This document shows, one piece after another, positions 1-10,670 of a DNA stretch of 64,000 nt. The translations under genes and the position numbers were made by a program. The notes below the pieces were generated by a model. It was not told the origin of the DNA. It did not search any database and worked only from the letters and a program-made list of their open reading frames with translations. Source of the DNA: Limnocylindrus sp040397235 (GTDB lineage Bacteria; Chloroflexota; Limnocylindria; Limnocylindrales; Limnocylindraceae); assembly GCA_040397235.1 (NCBI GenBank), contig JBBAWH010000004.1, positions 1 to 64,000 of the forward strand, written 5' to 3'. Numbering within the stretch: the stretch's first letter is position 1; each line of letters begins with the position of its first letter.

Positions 1-1333
1 CAATCCACGTCTCCAGTGCTGGCCAGGCGATCTCGTCGCGGGCCCAGAGGAAGAGATTTTGGAGCACGCCGTTGTCCCGGCTCTCCATGTCGCCGGTTCC
101 CACCGTCTGGAAGGCGAAGTCAATCATCTCCGCCGTCTTGGCTGCAAGGTTGCGTCGGTTCGGATCGTTGAACGATTTTACGAGGCTCTTCGCAATCATC
201 AAATTCTTCTTGGCGGTCTCGCCCGTCACTTCGCGCGAGGCCTTATCAAAACCGGTGACCTTGCATTCGTGCACGTGATGCCCCTTGACCCACGCGCCGA
301 TCGCTTCGGCATACGTGGCGTGAGCCTTAGCGGCAAGCGCCGGATCAAGGCGGTACCACTCCTTCTTCTTGCGCGTCTTGAGCTCCGTCTCGTGATGGGT
401 CCACTGGTGCAGGTTGTAGACGGCCTTCCATGGCTCGTCGGCCATCTGCTCGCCGAGCTCAATCATCTTGGCGAGGACGACCTCCTCTTCAGCGGTGAGC
501 AAGCCGACGCGGCCAATCTCCTTGAGGTACATGCGCACTGGATCGTCGACACCCGTTGATTCCGCAACTGGCTCGACGACTTCAGGCTTCGGTGCCTCTG
601 GGGCAACCTCAGCAACAAGGAGTGCAGCGGCCGCCTCTGGGCTCAGCATCTCGACGCCATCAACCTCGATCTCGGCGAGATCGGCCGCGCCAGGTTCAGC
701 GACGCCATCAAGCTTTGCAGCTGGGCTGGACGCTGCCTTACCCTTCGCGAGTTTCCCCTGCGCCTTTGCGGGGGCGACCACCGCGGCTGGTGCCGCCTTC
801 TCTACCTTGGACTTCTCGCCCTTCGACTTCGCAGCTGACGCAGGTGATGTCGCGAGTGAAGCGCGTGCCTTAGTGCTGCCCTTCGCAACGGCTACGACAA
901 CGGGCTTCTTCCCCTTCGCTGGCGCAAGCTTAGCGGTCGGCTTCGCCTTGGCGATCGGCGTAGCGGTTTTCTTCGCCGCTGGCTTGGTTGAACTGTTCAC
1001 GACGGCCTTTGTTGGCACGGGCTTCTTCGGAGCCGGTTTCGCAGCAGGCTTTGGGGCGGCCTTGGTGACTGGCTTTGCAGCGGGCTTGGAAGTTGCAAGA
1101 GTTCCGCGCTTTGCAACCGGCTTGGCGGCGGGCTTCGCGGCGACCTTCGTGGTGACCTTCGCCGTCGGCTTTACGACTGGCTTCGGGGCTGACTTAGCGG
1201 CTGGCTTTGGGGCGACCTTAGCGACGGGCTTTGCAGCGGCCTTTGGGGCGACCTTGGTTGATGCGGCCTTGGCTGGTGCCGCCTTCACGGGCGTTCCTAC
1301 GGTCACCTTGCTTACCTGCTTCGCCTTCGTCAC
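1..1333 (-). CDS. rpoD: RNA polymerase primary sigma factor RpoD, N-terminal part (runs off the window)
   Basis: Housekeeping sigma factor, the promoter-recognition subunit of RNA polymerase. The gene leaves the left edge, so about 444 N-terminal codons are visible. Residues 1 to about 190 are a low-complexity Ala/Lys/Pro tail (KPAAKP-type repeats), followed by an acidic Ala/Glu stretch to about 255. Sigma region 1.2 begins near residue 263 (DDPVRMYLKEIG, then LLTAEEE). The remaining roughly 140 residues do not look like region 2 and are probably a non-conserved insert between regions 1.2 and 2. The start is GTG at 1333, preceded by GGGGGGAG and overlapping the dnaG stop as GTGA, so translation is probably coupled. 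Identification rests on region 1.2 plus the dnaG-rpoD neighbourhood; regions 2-4 lie outside. Basic tails of this kind are known in actinobacterial HrdB/SigA. Confidence 0.9.
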   Translation of the reverse strand, partial: MTKAKQVSKVTVGTPVKAAPAKAASTKVAPKAAAKPVAKVAPKPAAKSAPKPVVKPTAKVTTKVAAKPAAKPVAKRGTLATSKPAAKPVTKAAPKPAAKPAPKKPVPTKAVVNSSTKPAAKKTATPIAKAKPTAKLAPAKGKKPVVVAVAKGSTKARASLATSPASAAKSKGEKSKVEKAAPAAVVAPAKAQGKLAKGKAASSPAAKLDGVAEPGAADLAEIEVDGVEMLSPEAAAALLVAEVAPEAPKPEVVEPVAESTGVDDPVRMYLKEIGRVGLLTAEEEVVLAKMIELGEQMADEPWKAVYNLHQWTHHETELKTRKKKEWYRLDPALAAKAHATYAEAIGAWVKGHHVHECKVTGFDKASREVTGETAKKNLMIAKSLVKSFNDPNRRNLAAKTAEMIDFAFQTVGTGDMESRDNGVLQNLFLWARDEIAWPALETWI

Positions 1334-3243
1334 TTGCTCCCCCCCTTTGCCGCTGTGAGCACTCCCGACGCCAAGAAGCGTCGGTCGAGCGCCTTCCGCT
1401 TTTTTCCTAGATCTCGTTCAGCCTCCATGAGGGTTCGAACGCGAGCGGCATCGCCCTCTCGCTCCGCCTCGGCAATCTCACTACGCGACCAGGCCATCGC
1501 CTCTTCCAGGCGATCAGCCTCCAGCCGCAAGATGGTCTGATCAATACCAATCCGGATACGCGTGAGCTCAACGGTGGCCCCGAGGCGTACGGAGAGGGCC
1601 TGGGCCAGGCGACGCTCTTCGCCCTCAATCGTACTAGGTAGGCGCTCAAGGGCATCAGCGGTGGTTCCCGCCTCTAGCGCGGCGTCGAGGCCCGCACGTA
1701 GTCCAAGCCAGAGCGAGCGCGCCAACCCGCTCGTGAAGAGCTGATCGACGAGCACGTCGCGCACGCGTAGCCGCTCGGCTGGCGCCGCAATCAGGAGTCG
1801 CAGCAGTTCAGCCTCAGGAGGTGTTACGCCGGCGAGGATGGAGTCGACGTCACCGTCTGCGTCGGCGGCGCGCACGCGATCCGCAGAGATGCGGCTCTCT
1901 GCGCCAGCCGTCTCGGCACCGCGCTGGATCATCGCCTCGCGAATCGAGTTCTCGTCCACACCAATGCGTCGCGCGGCGGCAGAGATGTAGCCATCGCGAA
2001 CGATTGGGTCGCGCAGGCTGCGGAGGATCGGCTTGATGCCGTCAATGGCACGCTTCCGACCGCCAAGGTCCTTCAGGTCATGAGCCTGCGCATGCGTATC
2101 GATGAGATATTCCACCACCGGAATCGGCTGCTCCGTCGCGGCGCGCCACGTCTCAGGTTGATCACGTACAACTTCATCTGGATCTTTGCCGTCAGGGAGG
2201 CGCACGATCCCCACATCAACGAGTGATGGTCCGCCATCAGCGCTGCCAAGCTCTGTGACGAGGCGCAGCAGCTCGGTGGCTCCGAAGGCGCCCGCCTTCG
2301 CTCCGGCGGCGTCAACGTCGTACGCCAAGAGAATCTTCGATCCGTATCGCAAGAGGAGGGCGACCTGCGCAGGAGTGAGTGCGGTTCCCATGCTCGCCAC
2401 AACGTTTGTGAAGCCAGACTGATGCGCCATCAGTGCGTCGGTGTATCCCTCAACCAGCACGGCGGTGCCAGACTTGCGCATCGCCGGCTTCGCCTTGTCG
2501 ATGAGATAGAGGGTGCGCGACTTGTCGAAGAGTTCTGTTGCCGCGCTATTCAGGTACTTCGGTCCGCGATCGCCGCGCTTGTCGTCTTCGGGGAGGAGGC
2601 GACCACCGAGGCCGGTGATCTTGCCATTCGCATCACGGATCGGAAAGATCACGCGCGCACGAAAGCGGTCATACGCGCCACGACCACCATCGCGTTCGGT
2701 GGTGAGGCCGACGGCGGCAAGCTCAGCGGGCGTTGCACCGCGCTTCGCCGCGAGCGCCTTAGAGCAGGCGTCCCACGAGTCTGGTGACCAGCCGAGTCGC
2801 TGCGCCTCGATCGTCTCATCGGTGAATCCGCGCGAGTGGAGGTAGTCGAGTGCTGGGCGTCCGAGCTCGTGTGAGGTGAGGATGGCGTGATAGAAGCTCA
2901 CCGCACCTTCGAGCACATCACGGAGGCGCAGCTTTCGGGCATCCTCAGCCCGACTGCGATCGTCGATCGTGACGCCGGCCTTGGCGGCGAGGAGGGTGAG
3001 CGCCTCGCCGAACGGCAGGCTGTCGCGCTCCATGACGAAGGTGAAGATGTCGCCCCCCTTGCCGCAGCCGAAGCATTTCCAGGTTTCACGGGCCGGTGTG
3101 ACAACGAATGAGGGGGTCTTCTCGCCATGGAATGGGCAGAGGCCCTTGAACGCGACGCCCGCTTTGCGCAGCGCGACCGTCTCGCCGACAACGTCGGCGA
3201 CGGCGAGTCGGCTCTTGATCTCAGCAACGCTCCCGGAAGCCAT
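1330..3243 (-). CDS. dnaG: DNA primase DnaG
   Basis: Makes RNA primers for replication. From the ATG at 3243 (637 codons) it shows the N-terminal CHC2 zinc finger (C36, H39, C57, C60), the RNA-polymerase core with RARVIFP and GLGGR, and the TOPRIM acidic motifs VEGYTDAL and AYDVDAAG in the middle third. The C-terminal third is the helicase-binding type region, rich in charged helices. The frame is open 13 codons further upstream, but AAGGAGGT stands 10 nt before the internal ATG at 3243, so I place the start there. Its last bases overlap the rpoD start (GTGA), giving a dnaG-rpoD operon like the macromolecular synthesis operon. The family assignment is secure. Confidence 0.97.
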   Translation of the reverse strand: MASGSVAEIKSRLAVADVVGETVALRKAGVAFKGLCPFHGEKTPSFVVTPARETWKCFGCGKGGDIFTFVMERDSLPFGEALTLLAAKAGVTIDDRSRAEDARKLRLRDVLEGAVSFYHAILTSHELGRPALDYLHSRGFTDETIEAQRLGWSPDSWDACSKALAAKRGATPAELAAVGLTTERDGGRGAYDRFRARVIFPIRDANGKITGLGGRLLPEDDKRGDRGPKYLNSAATELFDKSRTLYLIDKAKPAMRKSGTAVLVEGYTDALMAHQSGFTNVVASMGTALTPAQVALLLRYGSKILLAYDVDAAGAKAGAFGATELLRLVTELGSADGGPSLVDVGIVRLPDGKDPDEVVRDQPETWRAATEQPIPVVEYLIDTHAQAHDLKDLGGRKRAIDGIKPILRSLRDPIVRDGYISAAARRIGVDENSIREAMIQRGAETAGAESRISADRVRAADADGDVDSILAGVTPPEAELLRLLIAAPAERLRVRDVLVDQLFTSGLARSLWLGLRAGLDAALEAGTTADALERLPSTIEGEERRLAQALSVRLGATVELTRIRIGIDQTILRLEADRLEEAMAWSRSEIAEAEREGDAARVRTLMEAERDLGKKRKALDRRFLASGVLTAAKGGSK

Positions 3244-3371
3244 CGGTGGGGGGACCTCCTTTGTGATTTCGTGATCGGGCAAAGCAGTTGCCCGTGAGTG
3301 TCAAGCGCTGTTGGGCGCAGAATAGCAGCCAGCCCCTCCCCAGTGCCAAGGCATCCGCACGCCCCCTCCCC

Positions 3372-3377
3372 TACACT
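3372..3377 (+). promoter_or_regulatory. -10 hexamer of the flavin reductase gene
   Basis: TACACT, matching TANNNT, about 48 nt before the ATG at 3426, which leaves a leader with a clear Shine-Dalgarno. The -35 region is not consensus-like. The same TACACT hexamer precedes fumC and the acyl-ACP desaturase. Confidence 0.4.
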
Positions 3378-3425
3378 CCCTTGCAACGGCGACGCTCAGC
3401 GTCGCACCAACCGTGAGGAGGCCCC

Positions 3426-4241
3426 ATGGCAGAGACGGCAGCTACCCCCGCCTCGTTCGGCATCCTGGCCGACGACCCCGCCTACAACGCCACCCTCGCC
3501 GCACGCATCGACGACACCGACACGCTCGCCCGCGTCTGGATCAAGCCCGATGGGGTGCCGACCCCATTTGAGCCCGGCCAGTACGTGACGATCGGTGTGA
3601 AGGTGGGCGAGAAGTTCTTGCAGCGCCCCTACTCCGTCGCCTCCTCGGCCCGCGCCCTTGATGGGGGCTATGAGCTCTACCTCCGCCTCGTGCGTGGAGG
3701 CGCGTTCACGCCGCTCGTCTTCGCCCTCCCTGTGGGCCACCGCATGCGCGTGCTCGCGCCGAAGGGGAAGTTCACGATGGAGGCTAACGACACGCGCCTG
3801 CAGATCTACGTCTCATCAGGAACAGGGATCGCGCCGTTTGTCAGCATGGCGCGCACCCTCGCCGACGACGGTGCCCCACGACGTGCGATCTACCTCAATG
3901 GTGTGAGCTATGTCAGCGACATCGGCTACCGCGAGTTGATTGAGGGGTGGGAGAAGAGTGGTTCGTATCCGGCCACTTACGTTCCAACAATCTCGCGACC
4001 AGCTGACCCGCTCAATGCTGGCTGGACCGGCCTTACCGGCCGCGTCGAGAGCATCATTCAGTCTGCGCTGCGCGATCGTGGCATCAACGCGAGTGAGGCG
4101 GTTGCCTATCTCTGCGGAAATCCCGAGATGATCGTCGCAGCCGAGCTTGAGCTCGCAGCGTACGGCCTACCTAAAGGGGCGATCCACAAGGAGCTCTACT
4201 GGCCGGCCGGCAAGCAGCCAACCGGTTCGACTGAGGCTTAA
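3426..4241 (+). CDS. fpr: ferredoxin/flavodoxin--NADP+ reductase family flavoprotein
   Basis: FAD-dependent oxidoreductase of the ferredoxin-NADP+ reductase fold, 271 aa, cytosolic. The N-terminal FAD barrel carries FEPGQYV and the flavin motif RPYSVAS (67-73). The C-terminal nucleotide domain carries GTGIAPF (132-138) and the late CGNPEMI motif (230-236) typical of Fpr-type reductases. It would shuttle electrons between NADPH and ferredoxin or flavodoxin; the in vivo partner is not visible here. AGGAGG stands 4 nt before the ATG. It is transcribed divergently from dnaG, and its TAA shares bases with the stop codon of the convergent glyS. Another plant-type FNR relative is possible, so the physiological partner is inference. 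Confidence 0.85.
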   Translation: MAETAATPASFGILADDPAYNATLAARIDDTDTLARVWIKPDGVPTPFEPGQYVTIGVKVGEKFLQRPYSVASSARALDGGYELYLRLVRGGAFTPLVFALPVGHRMRVLAPKGKFTMEANDTRLQIYVSSGTGIAPFVSMARTLADDGAPRRAIYLNGVSYVSDIGYRELIEGWEKSGSYPATYVPTISRPADPLNAGWTGLTGRVESIIQSALRDRGINASEAVAYLCGNPEMIVAAELELAAYGLPKGAIHKELYWPAGKQPTGSTEA

Positions 4242-5671
4242 AGGCGCGAGGCGCGCAACTTCGCGAGGAAGAACTCCTCGAGCCGATCAGCGCTGACGCG
4301 CTCCTGCTCCATCGTGTCGCGATCGCGCACCGTGACGGCGTTGTCATCCATGGAGTCCACGTCGACACAAATGCACCACGGCGTGCCGATCTCATCCTGG
4401 CGGCGGTAGAGTTTGCCGATTGCAGCGGTGTCGTCGTAGACGGCGGTGAACTCGCGCGAGAGGCCGTCGCGAATACGATGCGCCATCTCAACGAGGTCGT
4501 CGCGCTTCTTGAGCAGCGGCAGCACCGCCACCTTGTACGGTGCCAGCTCTGGATGCAGCGAGAGGACGACGCGCTTCTCGTCACGCACCATCTCTTCGCG
4601 GTAGGCGTCAATCAGGAAGGTGAAGGCGGCGCGGTCTGCGCCTGCTGCGGCCTCAACCACCCATGGGGTGAATGAGGTCTCGGTAGCAGGGTCAAAGTAG
4701 TCGAGGCTCTCGCCGCTCTCAGCGGCGTGACGCGAAAGGTCAAAGTCGCCACGGTTGTGAATCCCCTCGAGCTCCTTCCAGCCGAATGGGAAGCGGTACT
4801 CCACGTCGATGGCACGCTTGGCGTAGTGGGCCAACTCGTCGGGGGCGTGCTCGCGCACGCGCAGTCGCTCCGGCGAAACGCCGTACGCCTTGTACCACTC
4901 CAGTCGTCGCGGCAGCCACTCTTCGAACGCCGCGGTGGCGGCCTCATCGGGGCGCACGAACATCTGCAGCTCCATCTGCTCGAACTCGCGCATGCGGAAG
5001 ACGAAGTTTCCTGGGCTGATCTCGTTGCGGAATGACTTACCGATCTGGGCAATGCCGAACGGGATCTTCTTGCGCGACGAATCGCGAACGTTCTTGTGCT
5101 GCACGTAGGCGCCCTGCGCCGTCTCGGGGCGAAGGTAGACAACCGCGGCCTCATCCTCCACAGGTCCCATGAAGGTCTTGAACATCAGGTTGAATCGGCG
5201 GGGGGCCGTCAGCGAGCCCTCGCAATCGGGGCACTTCAAGCCCATCTTGGTGACGATCTCGGCATCGGCAAGCTGCGTGGTGGTGAGGTCGCCTGTTCCT
5301 GGGAGTTCATCGAGGCGGTAGCGACGCTTGCAGGCGGTGCACTCAACGAGCGGATCACTGAACGAACCGACGTGGCCAGAGGTCTTCCAGACCTGTGGGT
5401 GCATCAGGATGCCGGCATCGAGTCCCACCACCTCGTGGCGCTGCTGCACAACGCTGCGCCACCAGGCGCGCTTCACATTGTTCTTCAGTTCGACGCCGAG
5501 TGGGCCGTAATCCCACACCGCGTTAATGCCGCCGTAGATCTCTGAGCTCGGGAAGACAAAGCCGCGGCGCTTCGCCAGCGAGACGATGGTGTCAAGCTCT
5601 GCAACGGCTGGGGTCGCGTCAGCCGCTGGGGTTCCAGCCAAGGTCTTCGAGGAGTCGGCGTTGATGCTCAT
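4238..5671 (-). CDS. glyS: glycyl-tRNA synthetase, homodimeric class II type
   Basis: Charges tRNA-Gly. At 477 aa it is the single-polypeptide (alpha2) GlyRS rather than the alpha2beta2 GlyQ/GlyS form. Visible are the N-terminal FVFPSSEIYGG and WDYGPLGVELK, a zinc-ribbon-like insert (CTACKRR ... CPDC), class II motif 2 around FRNEISPGNF with MREFEQMELQ, the late helix with APYKVAVLPL, and the anticodon-binding segment ending in ADRLEEFF. The last codons overlap the convergent flavin reductase in a shared TTAA. A TAGGCT hexamer lies 8 nt before the ATG, so the transcript is probably leaderless or nearly so. There is no Shine-Dalgarno at the usual distance. Confidence 0.97.
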   Translation of the reverse strand: MSINADSSKTLAGTPAADATPAVAELDTIVSLAKRRGFVFPSSEIYGGINAVWDYGPLGVELKNNVKRAWWRSVVQQRHEVVGLDAGILMHPQVWKTSGHVGSFSDPLVECTACKRRYRLDELPGTGDLTTTQLADAEIVTKMGLKCPDCEGSLTAPRRFNLMFKTFMGPVEDEAAVVYLRPETAQGAYVQHKNVRDSSRKKIPFGIAQIGKSFRNEISPGNFVFRMREFEQMELQMFVRPDEAATAAFEEWLPRRLEWYKAYGVSPERLRVREHAPDELAHYAKRAIDVEYRFPFGWKELEGIHNRGDFDLSRHAAESGESLDYFDPATETSFTPWVVEAAAGADRAAFTFLIDAYREEMVRDEKRVVLSLHPELAPYKVAVLPLLKKRDDLVEMAHRIRDGLSREFTAVYDDTAAIGKLYRRQDEIGTPWCICVDVDSMDDNAVTVRDRDTMEQERVSADRLEEFFLAKLRASRL

Positions 5672-5679
5672 TGCGAGGA

Positions 5680-5685
5680 AGCCTA
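5680..5685 (-). promoter_or_regulatory. -10 hexamer of glyS, near-leaderless
   Basis: TAGGCT on the minus strand, 8 nt upstream of the glyS ATG. Transcription would start within a base or two of the start codon. Confidence 0.4.
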
Positions 5686-5703
5686 CCCGATCAGGAAGAT
5701 CGC

Positions 5704-5958
5704 TTACTTCGCGTCGCTCTTCGGGGCTGGGGCTGGCGTGCTCGCAGGCGCGTCCGAGGCGCCCGACGTGCCCGAGCCGCCGCTACGGCGATCGAGTTTG
5801 GCCCAGCCACTCCCCTTAAAGTGCACGCTCGCCGCAGAGAATTGTCGCTCGAGCGACCCACCACAATCTTCGTGCGTCCGTGCCTGCTGCTCATCAATGC
5901 CGTGCAGAATCTCTACGGTCCCACCGCACTTCGCGCAGAGATAGTCATAGAACGGCAT
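5704..5958 (-). CDS. FmdB-type zinc-ribbon protein
   Basis: Small protein (84 aa) with the N-terminal FmdB/putative regulatory zinc ribbon (MPFYDYLCAKCG). Ligands visible are C8, C11, H29 and C32, so the usual second CxxC is HxxC here. The ribbon ends with the LERQFSAAS and FKGSGW features typical of the family; the tail is a disordered Ser/Gly/Ala/Pro segment. The biological role of FmdB ribbons is poorly known. The ATG overlaps the valS stop by one base (TAATG), placing it at the end of the tig-clpP-clpX-valS series. Confidence 0.85.
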   Translation of the reverse strand: MPFYDYLCAKCGGTVEILHGIDEQQARTHEDCGGSLERQFSAASVHFKGSGWAKLDRRSGGSGTSGASDAPASTPAPAPKSDAK

Positions 5959-8653
5959 TACGAACCTCGCTCCAAGCGGGCGATCTCATCGCGCAGCTCG
6001 GCAACGCGGCGCTCCGCCCCTGCGACCACAGCGGCCGGTGCCTTGCCGGTGAAGGACGGGTCGGCGAGGCGGGCCTCAGCGGCGGCCAGTTGCGACTGCG
6101 CGGCGACGAGGTCGCGATCGCGTCGGGCGCGATCGGCATCAAGCGCTGCAGCATCAGCCTGCGGCGGCTCGAGTCGCGCCGTCAGCGCGCCCGCCACAAC
6201 GAGCAGCCCCTCACCCTCGGTCGGAAGTACAGCCTGGATGGTGAGTGGGCGCACGCGCGCCAGCCGCTCAATGGCAGAGCGCAAACCCTCACCCGATGCG
6301 GCAAGCTGCGGCGGTGCTGCAACGTTAAGTGGGATCCATGCGCCAGCGGCAAGCTTTGCGGTGGTGCGCGCCGCACGAACCTCGCGCACGAGGTTGAGCC
6401 AATGATCGATGCTGCTCGCCGCGGTGCTCGAAGCGGCATGTCGCGCCGGCCATGCCGCCGTTGCCAAGAGTCCAGGGTCGCCCGCGCGTCGCGGGAGTGC
6501 CTCCCAGATCCCCTCCGTGATGAATGGCGCAATCGGGTGCAGCAGGCGCAAGAGATCGTCGAGCGCATCCACGAGTGTCCACCAGACGGCGGTGCGCTCC
6601 GCTGCAGGTCGCGTCTCGTCGGCGAGCGTCACCTTGGCAATCTCAATCGCCTGGTCGCAATACTCCGCCCAGATCGCATCGTAAATGCGCTGCGACACCT
6701 CGGAGAAGCCGTACTGGCCGAGCGCACGATCAACATCATCAACAGCGGCGCTGAGGCGTGTCGCCATCCAGGTGCCGAACTCCCCCGCCGCTGCGTGCGC
6801 ATCGGCAGCAGATGGTCGATCGCCAGTTGCCTCAACAGGTCGCGCGCCAAGCACGTAGCGTGCGGCGTTCCAGAGTTTGTTCATGAAGTTGCGCGCGTTC
6901 TCGAGCTTCTCTGGCGAGAGGCGCTGGTCTGCACCTGGTGCGGTGCCCGAGACGAGTGTGAAGCGCAGCGCGTCGGCGCCGATCTCGTCAATCACCGAGA
7001 GCGGGTCGACGACATTCCCCTTCGTCTTTGACATCTTCTGCCCCTCGGGATCGCGCACCATGCCGTGGAGGTAAATTGTTTCAAACGGCGGCGTGCCCAT
7101 CAGCTCAATGCCGAGCATCATCATGCGCGCAACCCAGAAGAAGAGGATGTCGTGGCCGGTCTCCATCACCTGTGATGGGTAGTAGCGCGCGAGGTCTGGC
7201 GTCTTGTCGGGCCAGCCGAGTGTGCTGAAGGGCCAGAGGCCGCTGCTGAACCAGGTGTCGAAGATGTCGCTCTCCTGCTGCAGCGTGTTCGACTCAGCGC
7301 CGCAGGTGCCACAGCCGACCGGACCCTCTTCGCGATCGGTCACGGTGATGTGCCCGTCGGCGCAGTACCAGGCGGGGATGCGGTGCCCCCACCAGAGCTG
7401 TCGGCTCACGTTCCAATCGCGAATCTCGGTGAGCCAGTGCTCCCAGGTCTTCTCAAAGTGCGCTGGCACGATCTGCGTTGCGCCCGAGCGCGTTGCGGCG
7501 AGCGCCTTCTCGGCGAGCGGCTTGGCGCGAATGAACCACTGCGTGCGCAGGCGTGGCTCCAAGATGTCGTTGCTGCGCTGGCAGCGCGCCGGGTTCGCCG
7601 TATGCGGCTTGACCGAAACGAGGAGTCCAAGCTCTTCGAGTGCGGCGACGATCGCCTTGCGCGCCTTGAAGCGATCCATCCCGGCGAACGGTGCTGGGGC
7701 ATCGGCAACGATGCGCGCCGACTCATCGAGGATGGTCGGTGCAGGCAGGTTGTGCCGCAAGCCAACCTCGCGGTCGTTCGGATCGTGTGCCGGGGTGACC
7801 TTCACCGCGCCCGTGCCGAAACCCATCTCAACGAATGCGTCGGCTACCACTGGAACGGCGCGATGCACAAACGGCACCATCACACGTTTCCCGACCAGTG
7901 CGGTGTAGCGCGGATCGTCGGGGTGCACGGCTACCCCGGTGTCACCAAGAAGTGTCTCTGGTCGTGTGGTCGCGACAACCACGCCGCTGGTGGCGTCGCC
8001 CCCCTCAAGTGGGTAGCGAATCTCCCAGATGCTCCCCTGCTCCTCGGTCGCTACCGACTCAAGATCAGAGACGCTCGTCTTGCAGCCTGGGCACCAGTTG
8101 ACGAGCGCCTCGCCACGATAGGCAAGGCCGCGTTCGTAGAGGGTCGCAAAGGCGGTGCGCACGGCGCGACTCGAGACCTCGTCCATGGTGAAGCGGGTGC
8201 GGCTCCAGTCGGCCGAAGCGCCGAGGCGCTGGAACTGCGCGAGGATGGTGTTCCGCGTCTCGTCCATGAATTTGTGCATGCGCTCGAGGTAGCGCTCGCG
8301 ACCCAAATCGGCGCGGCTGCTCCCCTCCTTCTCAACGATGCGATCGAGCACGTACTGCGCGGCGATCGAGGCGTGATCAACGCCAGGGAGCCAAAGTGCC
8401 GCTCGCCCCTGCATGCGGGCGCGGCGCACCATCAGGTCTTCGAGCGTCACGAAGAGCGCGTGGCCTACGTGCAATCCGCCGGTGACGTTCGGCGGCGGCA
8501 TGATGATCGTGAACGGTGGCAGGGACTCGCGCCCCTCGGCATCTCGTGTCTCGCGTCCGTCGGGGCTGCCGTAATCGGTTGCCGCCCAGCGGGCTGCAAC
8601 GCTGCGCTCTACCTCAGCGGCGCTATAGGAGGGGCCGAGCTCGCGTTCCGCCG

Positions 8654-8657
<4 letters not shown>
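5958..8657 (-). CDS. valS: valyl-tRNA synthetase
   Basis: Class I synthetase that charges tRNA-Val, 899 aa, which is the usual bacterial length. HIGH-type motif HVGH at residues 63-66 (in PPPNVTGGLHVGH), the CP1 editing domain with TTRPETLLGDT, the tryptophan-rich WFIRAKPL and WWGHRIPAWY segments, KMSKT near residue 545, an anticodon-binding helical domain, and a final coiled-coil arm of about 60 residues with alternating charged heptads, as in other ValRS. It starts at ATG 8657, which overlaps the clpX stop by four bases (ATGA). Confidence 0.98.
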
Positions 8658-10012
<1,355 letters not shown>

Positions 10013-10022
10013 GCGGCGCGCC

Positions 10023-10625
10023 TCACTTCCCCTTAGGCGGGACGACGGCAGGGAGCTTGTAGACCTCGTCGATGATGCCGTACTCCACCGCCTGCTCTGG
10101 CGAGAGGAAGAGGTCGCGGTCCGTATCCTTGACGACCTTCTCCATCGGCTGACCCGTATGGGCGGCGAGGATCTCTTGGGTCGTTCGCACGAGCTGCTCC
10201 ATCTCCTTCACCTGAATGAAGACGTCGGGCGTGTTGCCACGGAATCCGCCAGAGCCCTGGTGGATCATGATGCGGCTGTGCGGCAGTGCGAAGCGTCGAC
10301 CTGGTGCGCCAGCGGCGAGGAGCACCGCACCCATCGACATGGCGATGCCGGTGCAGATCGTGCTCACAGGGGCGCGCACGTAGCGCATCGTGTCGTAGAT
10401 CGCGAGGCCGGAGGTGATCACGCCCCCTGGGCTGTTGATGTAGAGCGAGATCTCCTTCTCGGGATCCTCAGAATCAAGGAAGAGGAGCTGCGCGATGATC
10501 AGGTTGGCGATGTCGTCTTCGACAGGGCCGCCCAGGAAGATGATGCGCTCCTTGAGTAGGCGCGACCAGATGTCGTAGGCGCGTTCGCCCTTACTGGAAG
10601 ACTCAATCACCATTGGTACGAGCAT
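10023..10625 (-). CDS. clpP: ATP-dependent Clp protease proteolytic subunit ClpP
   Basis: Serine peptidase that forms the ClpXP chamber, 200 aa. The catalytic triad is visible as S97 (in GIAMSMGA), H122 (in SRIMIHQ) and D171 (in DTDRDLFLS). The family features YINSPGG (62-68) and the N-terminal SSKGERAYDIWSRLL axial region are intact. GGGGGTGACT stands just before the ATG as ribosome-binding site. It sits between tig and clpX as in most bacteria. The protein starts with a short MLVPMVIE leader that is probably processed. Confidence 0.98.
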   Translation of the reverse strand: MLVPMVIESSSKGERAYDIWSRLLKERIIFLGGPVEDDIANLIIAQLLFLDSEDPEKEISLYINSPGGVITSGLAIYDTMRYVRAPVSTICTGIAMSMGAVLLAAGAPGRRFALPHSRIMIHQGSGGFRGNTPDVFIQVKEMEQLVRTTQEILAAHTGQPMEKVVKDTDRDLFLSPEQAVEYGIIDEVYKLPAVVPPKGK

Positions 10626-10670
10626 TAGTCACCCCCTACATGTGCACCCGCTCTCTGCGGGAGGCTGAGT

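Noticed and set aside
468..1358. Ala/Phe/Gly-rich plus-strand frame with repeat-like composition, first read as a repeat protein or CRISPR-like array
   Set aside because: It mirrors the Ala/Lys/Pro-rich tail of RpoD; the repeats are irregular, lack constant spacers and stop where the tail stops.
3299..3304. TTGACA on the minus strand as a -35 for dnaG
   Set aside because: No TANNNT at 16-18 bases downstream; I could not pair it with a -10.
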